Below, in pieces: positions 36,090 through 46,027 of a stretch of 64,000 bases of DNA. Both the position numbers and the translations under genes were made by a program. How positions within the stretch are numbered: the first letter of the stretch is position 1; every line of letters starts with the position of its first letter. The notes beneath the pieces were generated by a model. The model did no database searches. It worked only from the letters and a program-made list of their open reading frames with translations, and was not told where the DNA came from. This stretch comes from Hippasteria phrygiana (taxonomy: Eukaryota > Echinodermata > Asteroidea > Valvatida > Goniasteridae), in contig JAZGUH010000628.1 in the NCBI GenBank assembly GCA_037893225.1, forward strand, positions 496,001 to 560,000, written 5' to 3'.

Positions 36090-37030
36090 TCACCCATTTC
36101 ACGGGGAAGTAGTAAAAGAAGATTGAAAAGCTCACTACATGTTACTTCACAGGCAAAATGTGATTAAACCTGCAACTCGACACTGGAAATCTTTATGAAC
36201 TTATAATTCGTCAAAAATGTACACCTCTGTTTTTTGTTTTAGGTGTATCATCCATAATAAACTTCCAAATAAAATTGCTAATTTGTCCACACTCGATTAA
36301 AGTTAGGAGCATTCCAATGAGACTGACTGTCGATCAGTAACTTTGCAATAAGTGGAACACTCCTGCTGTAACCTCTACACTGTTATGTATAAATCGTCAT
36401 GCACTGCGGCAAAAAATATATATATTTTACGAAGACCAAATGTGCCATTCTTACAAGGCCGGACCAGTCGGAAGTCACATTCATCCGTTCTGAGCTACAG
36501 GCAAAAATCCATTGACAAAATCCAACTACAAAATTACGTAGACTTCTCTCAGCAATTGACATCTTTAACAACTTTTTTTGAATCGCCAATTGCTTGGAAA
36601 GGAGTCTTCAACATTTAAACATTACTTTACACGTTTTTTTTAACATGCCTGCCTTTCAAATCCTGAAATTTAAAACTTTTGACACATTTGTAAAAGTTGA
36701 ACAATCATGCCAGTCAAACACGGTTCAGTATTCCACACCGCTTTTTGTATTCAAACGATTTCCCCATAAAATTGCAATTTCTCCTTCTCCATGTGAATTT
36801 ATTCAAACTACAATGTGGTGCATCTTCAGAGGCAGGGCTCAAAATTCACACTGGACTAGTGGAATGAGTTAAAAGTAGTACATAACATTTGCAAACATAC
36901 AAACAAATATAAAAAAAATACTGAATTATTACGGAATACCGTACTACAAAATGTAGACTAAGTAAATAGCAGTCTCAAGTATCCTGTGAAATAATGGCAC
37001 CTGGTGGGCTGTCGTTTTCCAAGAAAAGTA
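36090..37030. other. Non-coding intron sequence
   Basis: Only short frames occur. No recognisable exon or repeat was seen, apart from AAATAGCAGTCTCAAGTATCC, which resembles sequence near 26511 and belongs to the foldback family's flank. Confidence 0.45.
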
Positions 37031-37039
37031 AAAATTTAC

Positions 37040-37355
37040 ATCGTTTTCCAACGATTGTCGGCCGACAATCGTTGAAAATAGTCTAGTTCCCCGACCTGAT
37101 AATTCCCCGACTGTATAAGTTGCTCCGTTTTGTCTAAAGTACAGGGTCAGGCAACCAGACTACTAGAACAAATATTTTTTGTTCTCTGTTTTTCCCAGCA
37201 TCTATGCACACAAAACTTTAAACAGGTCAGTGTTACAGTATCTGCAAGCATGCTATCAAATACTAACCCCCAAATCCATTTATTTCTGAAAAGCAAATGA
37301 TGTAGTATACATCATTTGCTTTTCAGAAATAAATGGATTTGGGGGGTTAGTATTT
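37040..37355. mobile_element. Foldback family, copy 3, ending in a 47-bp-arm hairpin
   Basis: A 26-bp palindrome centred on CGGCCG (37050-37075) precedes TAGTCTAGTTCCCCGACCTG. At the far end ATACTAACCCCCAAATCCAT through AAAGCAAATGATGTA is followed after about three bases by its reverse complement, an almost perfect hairpin at 37258-37355. Confidence 0.85.
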
Positions 37356-37504
37356 TGTACGTCCAGGTACATTTTATTGGTCCACGGATTTTATTGATAT
37401 GAACATACAAGGTACATACGTGTAGTCTGCTTTGCTTTTGCCGGTTTTGTACATGTATTTCTTTATCATACCTTTGGATGAACCCTGGTCTTGGACAAAT
37501 TACA

Positions 37505-37542
37505 CCCTGCATGTACATGTACATGTACATGTACATGTACTA
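37505..37542. repeat. (ACATGT)n microsatellite
   Basis: Five overlapping ACATGT palindromes. The same motif recurs in short runs at about 24306, 38452, 39400 and 42470. Confidence 0.9.
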
Positions 37543-37610
37543 CCAGTCTGAAGTTCTAGCGGACATCTGTATGATATTCAAGCCCTGTAATGGAGTTAAT
37601 TTTGTACGGA

Positions 37611-37925
37611 GCGCTGTGGCCTCGTGGTCTAGCGTGCCGCACTCAAGATCTTGGTGATACTACAGATTGTGGGTTCGAGTTCAGCAGGGGTCATGGTGCC
37701 TGTGTCCTTGAGCAAGACACTTGGTCACAAGTTGCTTCTCTCCATCACCCAGGAGTAAATGGGTACCTGTGGGGGCAGTGGTGGTTATGTGTTTGATTAG
37801 CCCGTGTGCGCTTAACTTGCAGCCGGGACTGTATACTCCGCAGGGGAGCCGAGGGTTTCAGGAATGAATAATAGGCCTGACGAGCAGGGGTAATAACGTA
37901 GCGCCTTAAGCACTACGATCGTGGT
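37611..37925 (+). mobile_element. tRNA-derived SINE, family B
   Basis: Head GCGCTGTGGCCTCGTGGTCT then AGCGTGCCGCACTC gives a box A-like TGGTCTAGCGTG, and GGTTCGAGTTC at about 37672 is box B. The body contains CCTTGAGCAAGACACTTGG and CACCCAGGAGTAAATGGGTA, motifs common in SINE bodies of fish and marine invertebrates, and ends near GTAGCGCCTTAAGCACTA. The downstream gene-like frame is not supported. Confidence 0.8.
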
Positions 37926-38228
37926 GGATGGGTGCGCTTACCTGTGCATTGACAGCAACACCTCTGTGGTCTCCCCCAAACATACTTCCTGAAATACAGC
38001 GGTAGTAAAGGCTCTTCCTCCTCGCTATAACTTCCGACCTCCCCTCGCATGATGAAGCAAGAATATCATTCAAATCTCAACGAAAAATTCAAAATCAATC
38101 ATTACCAGTTCCTCCGAGAATTCCGCTCACAGAAAATGTTTCCACAAGAAAACGGCTCCCAACTTGATCCAGTGTCTAAGATGCCGGTACACATTGAAGA
38201 AGTATTTAGTGGACGTTCCACGTCCCTA

Positions 38229-38404
38229 TATAGATGGAGTACCAAAATTATGACGTCAATGCAATGTTTGGAACCAGAATACTTTTGTTATTTTGTGTCA
38301 ATGTGTAAACTTGCATGACTGGCTGTTAACAAAGGAACCGTCGAAATCTCGATTTGTTTGGAGCCAGTTGTCGTGCCAGCCGACATCACACTTCGGTACT
38401 CTAT
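38229..38404. mobile_element. ~175-bp MITE, copy 1
   Basis: Right end ACTTCGGTACTCTA is intact; the left end GATGGAGTACCAAAAT is decayed. The interior GAATACTTTTGTTATTTTGT and GACTGGCTGTTAA matches 62560-62723. Confidence 0.85.
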
Positions 38405-38418
38405 AGGGCCATGTAAGA

Positions 38419-38759
38419 CAGGGCTGTGCATCCTAACCAGGTACCCAAGTACATGTACATGTAACCGACTGCTAATGTCACAAACCGGTTCCGAATTATG
38501 GAATTGAGTACATCCATAACCGAATTAACATATTACTTAGTAATTTCTCAGACAATGATAAAGAAAGTTTTTGTGGTAGTATTAACGTGCGGACCTTTAC
38601 AAACAATATGAACAGCAATCTCTTGAGATTTAATTTTTGGGACTGGCTTTCTTCAACGGGTACCCACGTACAGTGTACATGTACATTATTTTATTATTTA
38701 TGTAAATTATTTTCAATCGCGTACTTGATTTCCGTACTACCCGTTGAGGCACACTCCTA
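38419..38759. mobile_element. Diverged hAT-like family 1 copy
   Basis: CAGGGCTGTGCATCCTAACC at the left, CAACGGGTACCCACGTAC inside and GGCACACTCCTA at the right align with 35410-36022. It is internally deleted. Confidence 0.7.
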
Positions 38760-39560
38760 CATGTACACGCTCAATGAAAACACTCCAATAACTAAAATTA
38801 ACACAGTCTTGCGATTAGGTACGGTTGTTGACATGGAATGACTCAGAATGCCGTTTGTGGATTTTAGCCCGCAAATACAAGCATTTATATTTAACAACCA
38901 TCGCAGAAATCTCAACACGAAAACTTGCAACCTGATGCCCATATTTTACAGCTAATCAGTCCATCATCATCCAGCATCACTCCATACGATGACCAGAGCC
39001 AATTACACAATACTGCTCCACACGAGAAATTTTAATTCCACTGCAGTGAAGAACCAACAATCTAAATTAAGTAGAGATTATTTGTCTGCTGAGACTTCGT
39101 CAAACTGAAGGACGCTCATTTCCGGCGTGTAATTTTCTGTCAACGATCTGCAGACCAGCATTTCAACATATACATAAGCAGAGATGCAATGATCTATGAG
39201 CTCTCAGCCCGGTTCAACTCTCCTCAGACAAAGTAAACGGATGCCTCAATCATGTCAATATTTGACTAGTCAGGATCAAGTCTGATTGGCTCAGAGCCTG
39301 GGGCCAATTTCATAGAGCTGGTTAAGCACAAAATTTGTTTAAGCACGAAAAAACCTTGCTTTGTAAAATTGGGTTACCAGGAAAAAACCTCATGTCCGAT
39401 ACATGTACACGTACATAGTATACATACATGTACATATTTTGATAGATTCAGGACTGTAGAGCCATGGGGTTGTACATGTATGATGTCCCAATTTGTCGAA
39501 GTACAAAACAAATGTTCCAATGATTTTCTGTACAGAATTGGATTTTTCAAAGTGAACAAA
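38760..39560. other. Non-coding intron sequence
   Basis: Nothing recognised except ACATGTAC-type motifs near 39400-39480. Confidence 0.45.
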
Positions 39561-39567
39561 GAAAACT

Positions 39568-39639
39568 GGCAGGAGCGGGATTCGAACCTGCGACCTCCGG
39601 AATACCGTACCGGCGCTCTACCAACTGAGCTATCTTGCC
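39568..39639 (-). tRNA. tRNA-like sequence, probably pseudogene or SINE head
   Basis: The reverse strand reads as a 72-nt cloverleaf: acceptor GGCAAGA/TCCTGCC (one mismatch), D-arm GCTCAGTTGGTAGAGC, anticodon arm CCGGT-ACGGTAT-TCCGG, T-arm GCAGG-TTCGAAT-CCCGC (one mismatch). Position 34-36 would be GGT (Thr), but position 33 is C instead of the nearly universal T, and the last anticodon-stem pair is T-T. A TTTT terminator follows within four bases. Boxes A and B are intact, so it may be transcribed. It is more likely a tRNA relic than a translating tRNA. Confidence 0.5.
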
Positions 39640-39649
39640 CTATGTTGGC

Positions 39650-39915
39650 GGTCTCCCAAATTGTCAGTATCTTTGTTCGGGTGGGAGCTCGTCAGAAGTC
39701 ATAAACCCAGAATGCCGTATAGCCAGGGATCACGCCCAATTTTACGATACAACCTGGGAAGCGATATTGTGGGGATCACTCAATGAGGATACAACTTTTT
39801 AACATTTGTAATATCGTCAAACAAACCACAAACTGTCTAGTTGACTTGAATGAATTTTGAAAGCGAACAAAGTGTTGGATTTTGGTGGACTCCGGATAGT
39901 TCCTATAATACAGCT

Positions 39916-39948
<33 letters not shown>

Positions 39949-41090
39949 CGGTTTTTAATTGTTTTTCCATGTATAGGGTTTTAACCCCTGTACAAATAAA
40001 GACTATCAAGGTATGTACATCTGTACAAGTAAAGAATATCAATCATTTTGAAATCACACTAAGTCACTAAATCACGAACGAACATTTTACCATTTCAGAT
40101 GCCTTCAGAAAAAAGCTGAAAATATTGGTTACAAAACTCCCTGTTCAACTAAAAACCACGAAGGCTCAAATAATTCCAGGTATAATTTTTTTAGACCGGA
40201 AGGTATGAACAGCGAATTACGAAAAACAGTCAGCTCTCACCGCTCGGTTTTGAAGATCTCTGCCATCGGCCTTTTCCATTCACATTCATGACAGTGATAA
40301 CGCACAATCACCATGGCAACCACTGGCACATTGTAAGAATGTGAACTGGTAACCGGAGGATTGTCAAAACAACAGTTTGCCTCGGCACAATACTGTCATA
40401 GTACTTTCCACAAAACTAAACAAATTGTGACAGTCAGGTGACCATACACCTGATTCTGCAATTTCAACACTCGGACATTCTTTGTGGGTGGATTTTTATT
40501 GCCGTGGCGGGGGAACTATTAACGCTTCCGAACTTTGCACCCAAACTGCTCGAAAATGACAAAAATCAACATCGGAAAATCAACAGCGTGTTTGCAGGAC
40601 GTCGTTGACCCTTCGCGTCTTTGTGTCGTCAAGGTTCTGCCTCACAAATAGCTTTTTAATAAGTCGGATTGTTTGAAATACATGGCTATTGATCAAAATC
40701 CTTGCCAGAGTTTTTGGAGTGGCAGTGCCAGTTGCCATGGTGATGTCTCCATGGCAACATGATACAATTCTTTTTCTTTTAGAAAAAAATAGCACTTAAA
40801 CAATGTACATGTAGCTGGCAGAACACCTTTTTATTTGAACTGGCAATTTTGTTTGGCAATTGCTTTGGTATACGTTGACTCTGGAAGTTTTTCTAATGTT
40901 TTAGGCAAAATTCTCGATTATCACTTTTCATAATGATACATACATTTGTACATTGTATTTGTTACTTTGGTGAATCAACATGTTTGACCATAGACAGTCG
41001 GTGATCCATCTTTGACAAATTGACTGAAAAACATACAGAGTTGCCAACATTTTCAAACTCATTTCAGTATTTAGAAAGCATAAAAATCAG
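39650..41090. other. Non-coding intron sequence with a 30-G run
   Basis: A poly(G) run of about 30 bases lies at 39917-39948. No exon or further repeat was recognised. Confidence 0.45.
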
Positions 41091-41091
41091 T

Positions 41092-41449
41092 ATTGAAAGT
41101 TAACACTGTGAATGGGAATGGGACATTTTGTGAAAAGAATTCCCATTCACATTTCACATTTTTTCTCACACAACTTTTTCCACCTCTGAATTCAAGTGGG
41201 AAATGATTTTCCCACTTTGAGAAAAGATGTGAAAATATTTTCTCACTTGTGTGAACAGGCGTGATAATGTTTTTCCACTTGTGTGAAATGACGGGAAAAT
41301 GTTTTCCCACTTGTGTGAAATGACGGGAAAATGTTTTCCAACTTGTGTGAAAAGACGTGAAAATGTTTTCTCACTTTGGGAAACATTTTTCACATTTTGT
41401 GAAATGAAAATGAATTCCCTGGGAAGAGAAAAAGAGGTTAACTTTCAAT
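41092..41449 (-). mobile_element. TTTTCACACAAGTGG element, copy 3, with 13-bp TIRs
   Basis: Opposite orientation to copies 1 and 2. ATTGAAAGTTAAC at 41092-41104 and GTTAACTTTCAAT at 41437-41449 are exact inverted ends. Between them are at least six ~35-bp repeats of CACTTGTGTGAAATGACGGG or a close variant. It is the only copy with both ends visible. Confidence 0.88.
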
Positions 41450-41781
41450 TGCAAGGTACTGTATGTTGCTCAGAAAATCTTAATTTTCATGAAATTTAAA
41501 CTTAACCGGAAAGTCTAATTTTCTTTTTTTTTGGGGGGGGGGGGGGGGGGCAGCATACATTTGTACATATGTAGTCCACACCATTGTAGCAATGATTCAT
41601 AGTAGTGACAATGAAATTCGGCATACAGTGTATTTACATGGATTTACATTTGGATCTCGTCAAAAATGGGACACGCCGCGTGCCTGGTGAGTTTAACAAA
41701 TCCACACACCGGATGGACCATCTCCTTATTTTTTTCTTTTTCAAATCAATCAATTAATCAGCTGATTCAACACTTAAAACT

Positions 41782-42407
41782 ATGAATGGTAACACACTTC
41801 AACTAGTCACTGATTTCAAATACCTAGGAGCCTGGATTGCAACCACCAAACAAGACATTTATGTAAGAAAAGGCCAGACATGGCATGCCATCAACAAACT
41901 GCACAAGATCTGGAAATCAAAACTCTCTGATCAAACAAAGATCAAAGTTTTTCAGACAATGGTCAAGCCAATTTTACTCTACGGCTCCGAGACATGGACA
42001 TGGATACCAAACAGTTGGAAAAAAGCTTGGATGGCTGTTATACCAGACTCCTCAGAGCTGTCTTCGACATAAGCTGGACGCAGAAGATAACTAACCAACA
42101 ACTTTACGGTGATATTCCTAAGATATCCACAAAAGTCAGACAGCGCAGACTACGCGCAGCAGGCCACTACCATCGCCATCAAGACAAGGCAGCTAACAAA
42201 TTCATACTCTGGGAACCAAAGCACGGTACCACTGGCTCATGGCAACAAACCTATCTGCAAGTCTTACTAGAAGATACAGAAATTGAAAACGTCTCCGAGT
42301 TAAAAACCATCATGAATGACAGGATTGTCTGGAGAACCTACTACCAGGAAGTAATACCACCAGCTGTCTCTATCACCGAGGAGGATGGTCAATCGAGATC
42401 GAAATGA
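41782..42407 (+). pseudogene. LINE reverse-transcriptase C-terminal fragment, frameshifted
   Basis: FKYLGAWIATTKQDIYVRKG, IWKSKLSDQTKIKVFQTMVK and PILLYGSETWT belong to the region after the reverse-transcriptase core of non-LTR retrotransposons. The frame then shifts by one base near 41995 and continues in another frame as KQLEKSLDGCYTRLLRAVFD, YGDIPKISTKVRQRRLRAAG, HYHRHQDKAANKFILWEPKH. The copy is 5'-truncated with no YxDD active site or endonuclease. It ends in GAAATGATGATGAT, a microsatellite tail usual for LINEs. It is dead and lies in a DCLK intron. Confidence 0.88.
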
Positions 42408-42410
42408 TGA

Positions 42411-43245
42411 TGATATTTTCAAAGCTAAAGTTGCATTAGTTCGGTTGGGATTACAAAAACTTGCCACTGTACATGTACATGTATTATACATGTAATAGCA
42501 AATATGCATGACAAAACATTATTATGGTCGGATTTCACAAAATTTCTCATCAATGGACCACGTTGGCTTAATGACAACCGACGCTGCATACATGTACCGG
42601 GGTGAAAATAAACTAATGTGAAGGCAACATGACATGGGCCATTTCTCTGAAAATCTTACCGACAATGAAGGCACACGGAACAGATTTGGTAGTCAAAGCT
42701 TACAACAAATCACTCTTTAACAAATAATTTAAGCATAGAGAAAACATTTCCAAATAAGTTCCCAAAAGACTGTAACCAATGCTGTAGCACACAGAACTTC
42801 CAACAACCCTTAGCCTGCCACCTCATTTTGCAAAAATGTAACCTGGCAATATAAAGTTGCAGAAACAACAATTTTCCACTGAAAAGTCAATTATGGGATT
42901 TTAACGACGGTATATTTTGAAAAGCCCTATTCTATCATATCCCAAAACTTGTATCCATTCTGCAGCTTCCCCGCTGAATCCAACAAAATACAACAGGTAT
43001 CTGTTGGTATTTTTGTTTGGATTTTGTTGGAATAGCTGAAACAAACATAAAAAAAAAACTGACTCAGGAAAAGTAAAAAATCCTTCAATTTTTATGTCCA
43101 CAAATCTGCTGTGATACATAGCTTCCCCATTTTCTGACATCACTGCTGTGCTCATGAATATGTAAATTCACATTCACATTCAAATCCACAAGAGTGCTAA
43201 AATGCCTCCAGAACGTCAAACTAAAGGTATAAATTGATAGTATTG
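42411..43245. other. Non-coding intron sequence
   Basis: No supported feature was seen apart from an ACATGTACATGTA motif near 42472. Confidence 0.45.
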
Positions 43246-43732
43246 ATTAGTATTCGATTATTCGAAACTGTGTCTGACCGAATATTCAAATATTCGATAC
43301 TCGCCGATCAAGTTTTTCATGCGTCGGCTGCAACTGCATGCCGCGCCGGTAAAAGGTTGCACGCAAAGCACGGTGGTGTTTTACGTGCGGCGATCGATAT
43401 TATGGACTGCCCAATTGACTTTTGCCTGGGCCTGTTGTCTCAAGATCATTACGGGTACATATAACGTTCTGATAACAAGAAACCAAACTAAAGCCTGCCT
43501 TTTGCAGTCATTATATTATAAGTGTCAAGAGTTTTACGGACGGAAACAATAAACCTCTCTCCACAAAAAGTTACCGTCGACATAAAGTGGCATTTGACAC
43601 TGCTAAGTGCCTTAACTTTTCTATTAAAATAGCATCAGAGTCGTATATGCATTTTTTCGAATATTCGAACCGGTAAAAAGGTATTCGAATATTTGGTTGA
43701 CGATCAAATATTTGGTATATTCGGGACAGCCC
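43246..43732. mobile_element. hAT-like family 2, decayed copy
   Basis: TATTCGATTATTCGAAACTG at the left, GTCGGCTGCAACTGCATGCC and TTTACGTGCGGCGATCGATA inside, GGTATATTCGGGACAGCCCC at the right. The left end is incomplete and no target duplication was found. Confidence 0.8.
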
Positions 43733-43794
43733 CCACATGGTACGGATTTAAGCATTTAAAAATTCCATTTCATTTGACCTTTAACCTCATGAAT

Positions 43795-43890
43795 ATAAAC
43801 AACAGCCATGGCTGCTACTTGAAAAAGACCACCTGGCCGGTTGTCGCCTATACACGCATTCCTGCACGTACTCAATCCATTGTTTGCCTA
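43795..43890 (-). mobile_element. piggyBac-like MITE fragment, reversed
   Basis: The reverse strand reads AATGGATTGAGTACGTGCAG, CGACAACCGGCCAGGTGGTC, AGCCATGGCTG. It resembles 32810-32955. Confidence 0.6.
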
Positions 43891-44162
43891 TTGTTTGCAT
43901 TACGCTTGGCTACACAAACCGTCTTGGCATGCCAGCACGCCATCCTAACAGTACTCAACCCGTCAAAACCCAACAGCATGTTTGGTTGGAATCTGTTAGG
44001 ATGAGTACTGGACCCCCAAACTGATCGTCCTTTACACTGAGTTTGGCATACCACCAGAATCAGAGTCCAACAATTTGTGTGTACAGTTTACCATATGGTG
44101 TTGGAATTTGCAAGGATGGGTATGGTTCCTAGTAAATTATACTAGGGAGTTAGGGTTTAAAA

Positions 44163-44375
44163 CCCCTTGAGTACGGTTATTTACAGGAGGCGCCGGGGTG
44201 TCGTGCCGGCCTTTGCAGCCAAGCAAAACGGCCGCAATGTGCTTGTGCAGTCAAGCGTAACATACACAATAATCCAACAATGGATTGAAACTGCACAAAT
44301 AGCGGCAAATGGCGTCATCCGGCCTGGTGCCACTTTTTTTTTGTGCGCCATTTGGCGTCATCGGCACGCAAGGGG
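44163..44375. mobile_element. piggyBac-like MITE, copy 3
   Basis: CCCCTTGAGTACGG ... CGGCACGCAAGGGG, flanked by TTTAAAA and TTAT (decayed TTAA). It lies about 55 bp from the DCX1 exon's donor site. Confidence 0.82.
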
Positions 44376-44431
44376 TTATCGACAGCCCGTCAGAAGTGGT
44401 TAATCACAAGTGGTCGTTATTTTATACTTAC

Positions 44432-44847
44432 TTGCATGCCCAGTGCTCCAATCCGGCGTGCTGTGGTTCGTTCCATACTGGAGTTTCTGAAACTTCTCAA
44501 AGGAAGCACAGACGTAGGATTCCCCATCGATCAAGTGCTCAATGTCCCTGATGGACTTCCCGGATTCCGAATTATAGATCTTGCGGACCCCGTAAGGTAG
44601 GGACATGTGCTTGGTCAACTCGCTGAGGAGGGTATCGAAGGTCTGGAAGCGGTTGGGCGTGATTCGAAGCCGCTTGCCCCGGAAGTAGCGGTCGCCGTTG
44701 CGGAAGAAAAGCAGCTTGCGTGGCCGGCGCAGGTCCTTGTACCTGGTGTTTGCAAAGGAGTGGAACATCTTCAGGAATTTGCCTTTTTTTTTTTTGCAAA
44801 ATCGATTCCACTTGTGGACGGTGTCATACAGAAATGAAAGTGGTGTT
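44432..44847 (-). CDS. DCLK: DCLK exon with first doublecortin (DCX1) domain
   Basis: Encodes a typical DCX1 domain. RRPRKLLFFRNGDRYFRG is followed by ITPNRFQTFDTLLSELTKHM, LPYGVRKIYNSESGKSI, and DIEHLIDGESYVCASFEKFQ. The FRNGDRYFRG and LIDGESYVC blocks are diagnostic for doublecortin domains, which bind between tubulin protofilaments. The donor GCAA|GTAAGT is clear and leaves phase 1, which joins exactly to the next exon to give HASKHIQL. The 5' edge is uncertain. A T-rich acceptor GTAAG|AACACC at 44847 would fit the phase of exon 1, but a start closer to MFHSFANTRYKD is also possible. A run of 12 A (KKKK) lies just upstream of the domain. Confidence 0.85.
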
Positions 44848-45240
44848 CTTACATTAAAAATACATACAAAGATTTCCAAATACCAAACTATTTTTCTGTG
44901 TACGGTACATTTTCCAGGCAAGCATCAATTAAATACAGTCAGTTGATATATTTTGATTGATACTATAACTCCTCATATAAGTGATTTTATAATGTCAATG
45001 TATTTTTTGTGGCTACTAAACAGAAACAATAGCCAATCTGCATATTTAAAAAGAAAATTGTTTTCATCAAATCCCTATCACTACTAACCAAACGTCCAAA
45101 CATTCCACATATTCCCAGATATTCCAGTTACATTGTAATTCCCAAAGTTCTCAATAGCCAACCCAACTTTCAAGTCATTTGACACCGACAAATTCCACAA
45201 TAAATTCCAACTTTTTAAAGTGATAAATTTGTCACTTACT

Positions 45241-45470
45241 TCCAGAATCGTCTCCACACGACGCTGACGATCACAAACAAGGAGTCATACCTTGTCCGCA
45301 GGTCTTGCACGTTCATCAACAACAGAGGGAGCAATTTACAAGTGGTCACCGCGCGCACCGTGCATGATGACCACCTGTAAATTGCGCCCTCTGTTGATGA
45401 ACGTTCAAGATGTGACAAGGTATTGCTCATCTTGTTTGTGAAGTCAGCGTCGCGTGGAGACGATTTTAAG
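45241..45470. repeat. Foldback palindrome, ~100-bp arms, in DCLK intron 1
   Basis: AATCGTCTCCACACGACGCTGAC...GTTCATCAACAACAGAGGGAGCAATTTACA on the left pairs with TGTAAATTGCGCCCTCTGTTGATGAAC...GTCAGCGTCGCGTGGAGACGATT on the right (motifs: AATCGTCTCCAC, CAACAGAGGG). The centre is near 45355, at GCGCGCACCGTGC. A minus-strand frame of 123 codons runs through it, but it is not conserved-looking. Confidence 0.85.
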
Positions 45471-45800
45471 CCGGAAATATCTCCTTTTCTTGACATTTTT
45501 GGAGGAATATTTCTACCCTTTGGGAAAGATGGGCTGTTGAACTGTTGGTAGAGATGATGCCAAGAATATTTTCGCAGGTAAACTGATTTTTTTAACCTCA
45601 ATTTCAAGCATAGACCTGCTGTGCAGTTTCATGCGTTAGGACGCCATATCATGGCGTCTTTCTAGGGCTTGGGCTCCTGCAAAAATGTTCTTCCACAGCA
45701 GTTTATATGCGTCTCTCTGTAAGGTTTGTGAAAACCTTACAATTCTAGAAGTATTTGTCATCTGAAAAATTCCCGGACATTTTGTAAAACTAACTCGTAC

Positions 45801-46027
45801 CTGTCCTCGGTGATGTCCTTGTGTTGCTGTGAGACTGTGAAAATGGACGGAGCGTCCGATGTCCGGCTGGCCACTTGCAGCATGGCGGCCTGGGGCTTAG
45901 GCCGGGACCGTGCCGGGGACGCCTCTGAGTTGTTGTAGGGGTAGGCAAGAAGTGTGTCATTGGCGTCGGCATTCATGCGTTCCGGTGAGGTCATACGTTG
46001 CGGTGAGGTCTTACGCAGCCGTCCCAT
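45801..46027 (-). CDS. DCLK: DCLK exon 1, N-terminal region
   Basis: It starts with ATG at 46027 (MGRLRKTSPQRMTSPERM...) and reads 75 codons plus two bases to a donor, GACAG|GTACGAG. The residues are Ser/Pro/Arg-rich and probably disordered, as in the N-terminal tails of doublecortin proteins. They include SPARSRPKPQ and TSDAPSIFTVSQQHKD. I chose this ATG because no acceptor AG lies close upstream and the frame opens there. The exit phase (two bases used) matches the tentative 5' edge of the next exon. Without transcript data, either an upstream non-coding exon or an alternative first exon is possible. It is assigned to DCLK by position, orientation and phase, not by strong sequence identity. 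Confidence 0.6.

Larger units (their letters stand above)
23843..46027 (-). other. DCLK: Doublecortin-like kinase gene, whole locus
   Basis: Six coding exons were reconstructed by reading GT..AG sites and checking phase. They are 46027-45801, 44847-44432 (5' edge tentative), 34668-33047, 27749-27617, 25862-25695 and 24048-23843. They sum to 2772 nt, or 923 codons plus stop. Domain order is N-terminal tail, DCX1, DCX2, charged-helix linker and protein kinase. By family, DCLK proteins bind and stabilise microtubules through the DCX domains and carry a CaMK-group Ser/Thr kinase. Vertebrate members are about 640-770 residues. The extra length here is mainly the linker. Introns are about 950, 9760, 5300, 1750 and 1650 bp and are packed with transposons. 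The gene is probably active, because no exon is broken and every catalytic motif is present. Which DCLK paralogue is the closest relative cannot be decided here. Confidence 0.92.
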
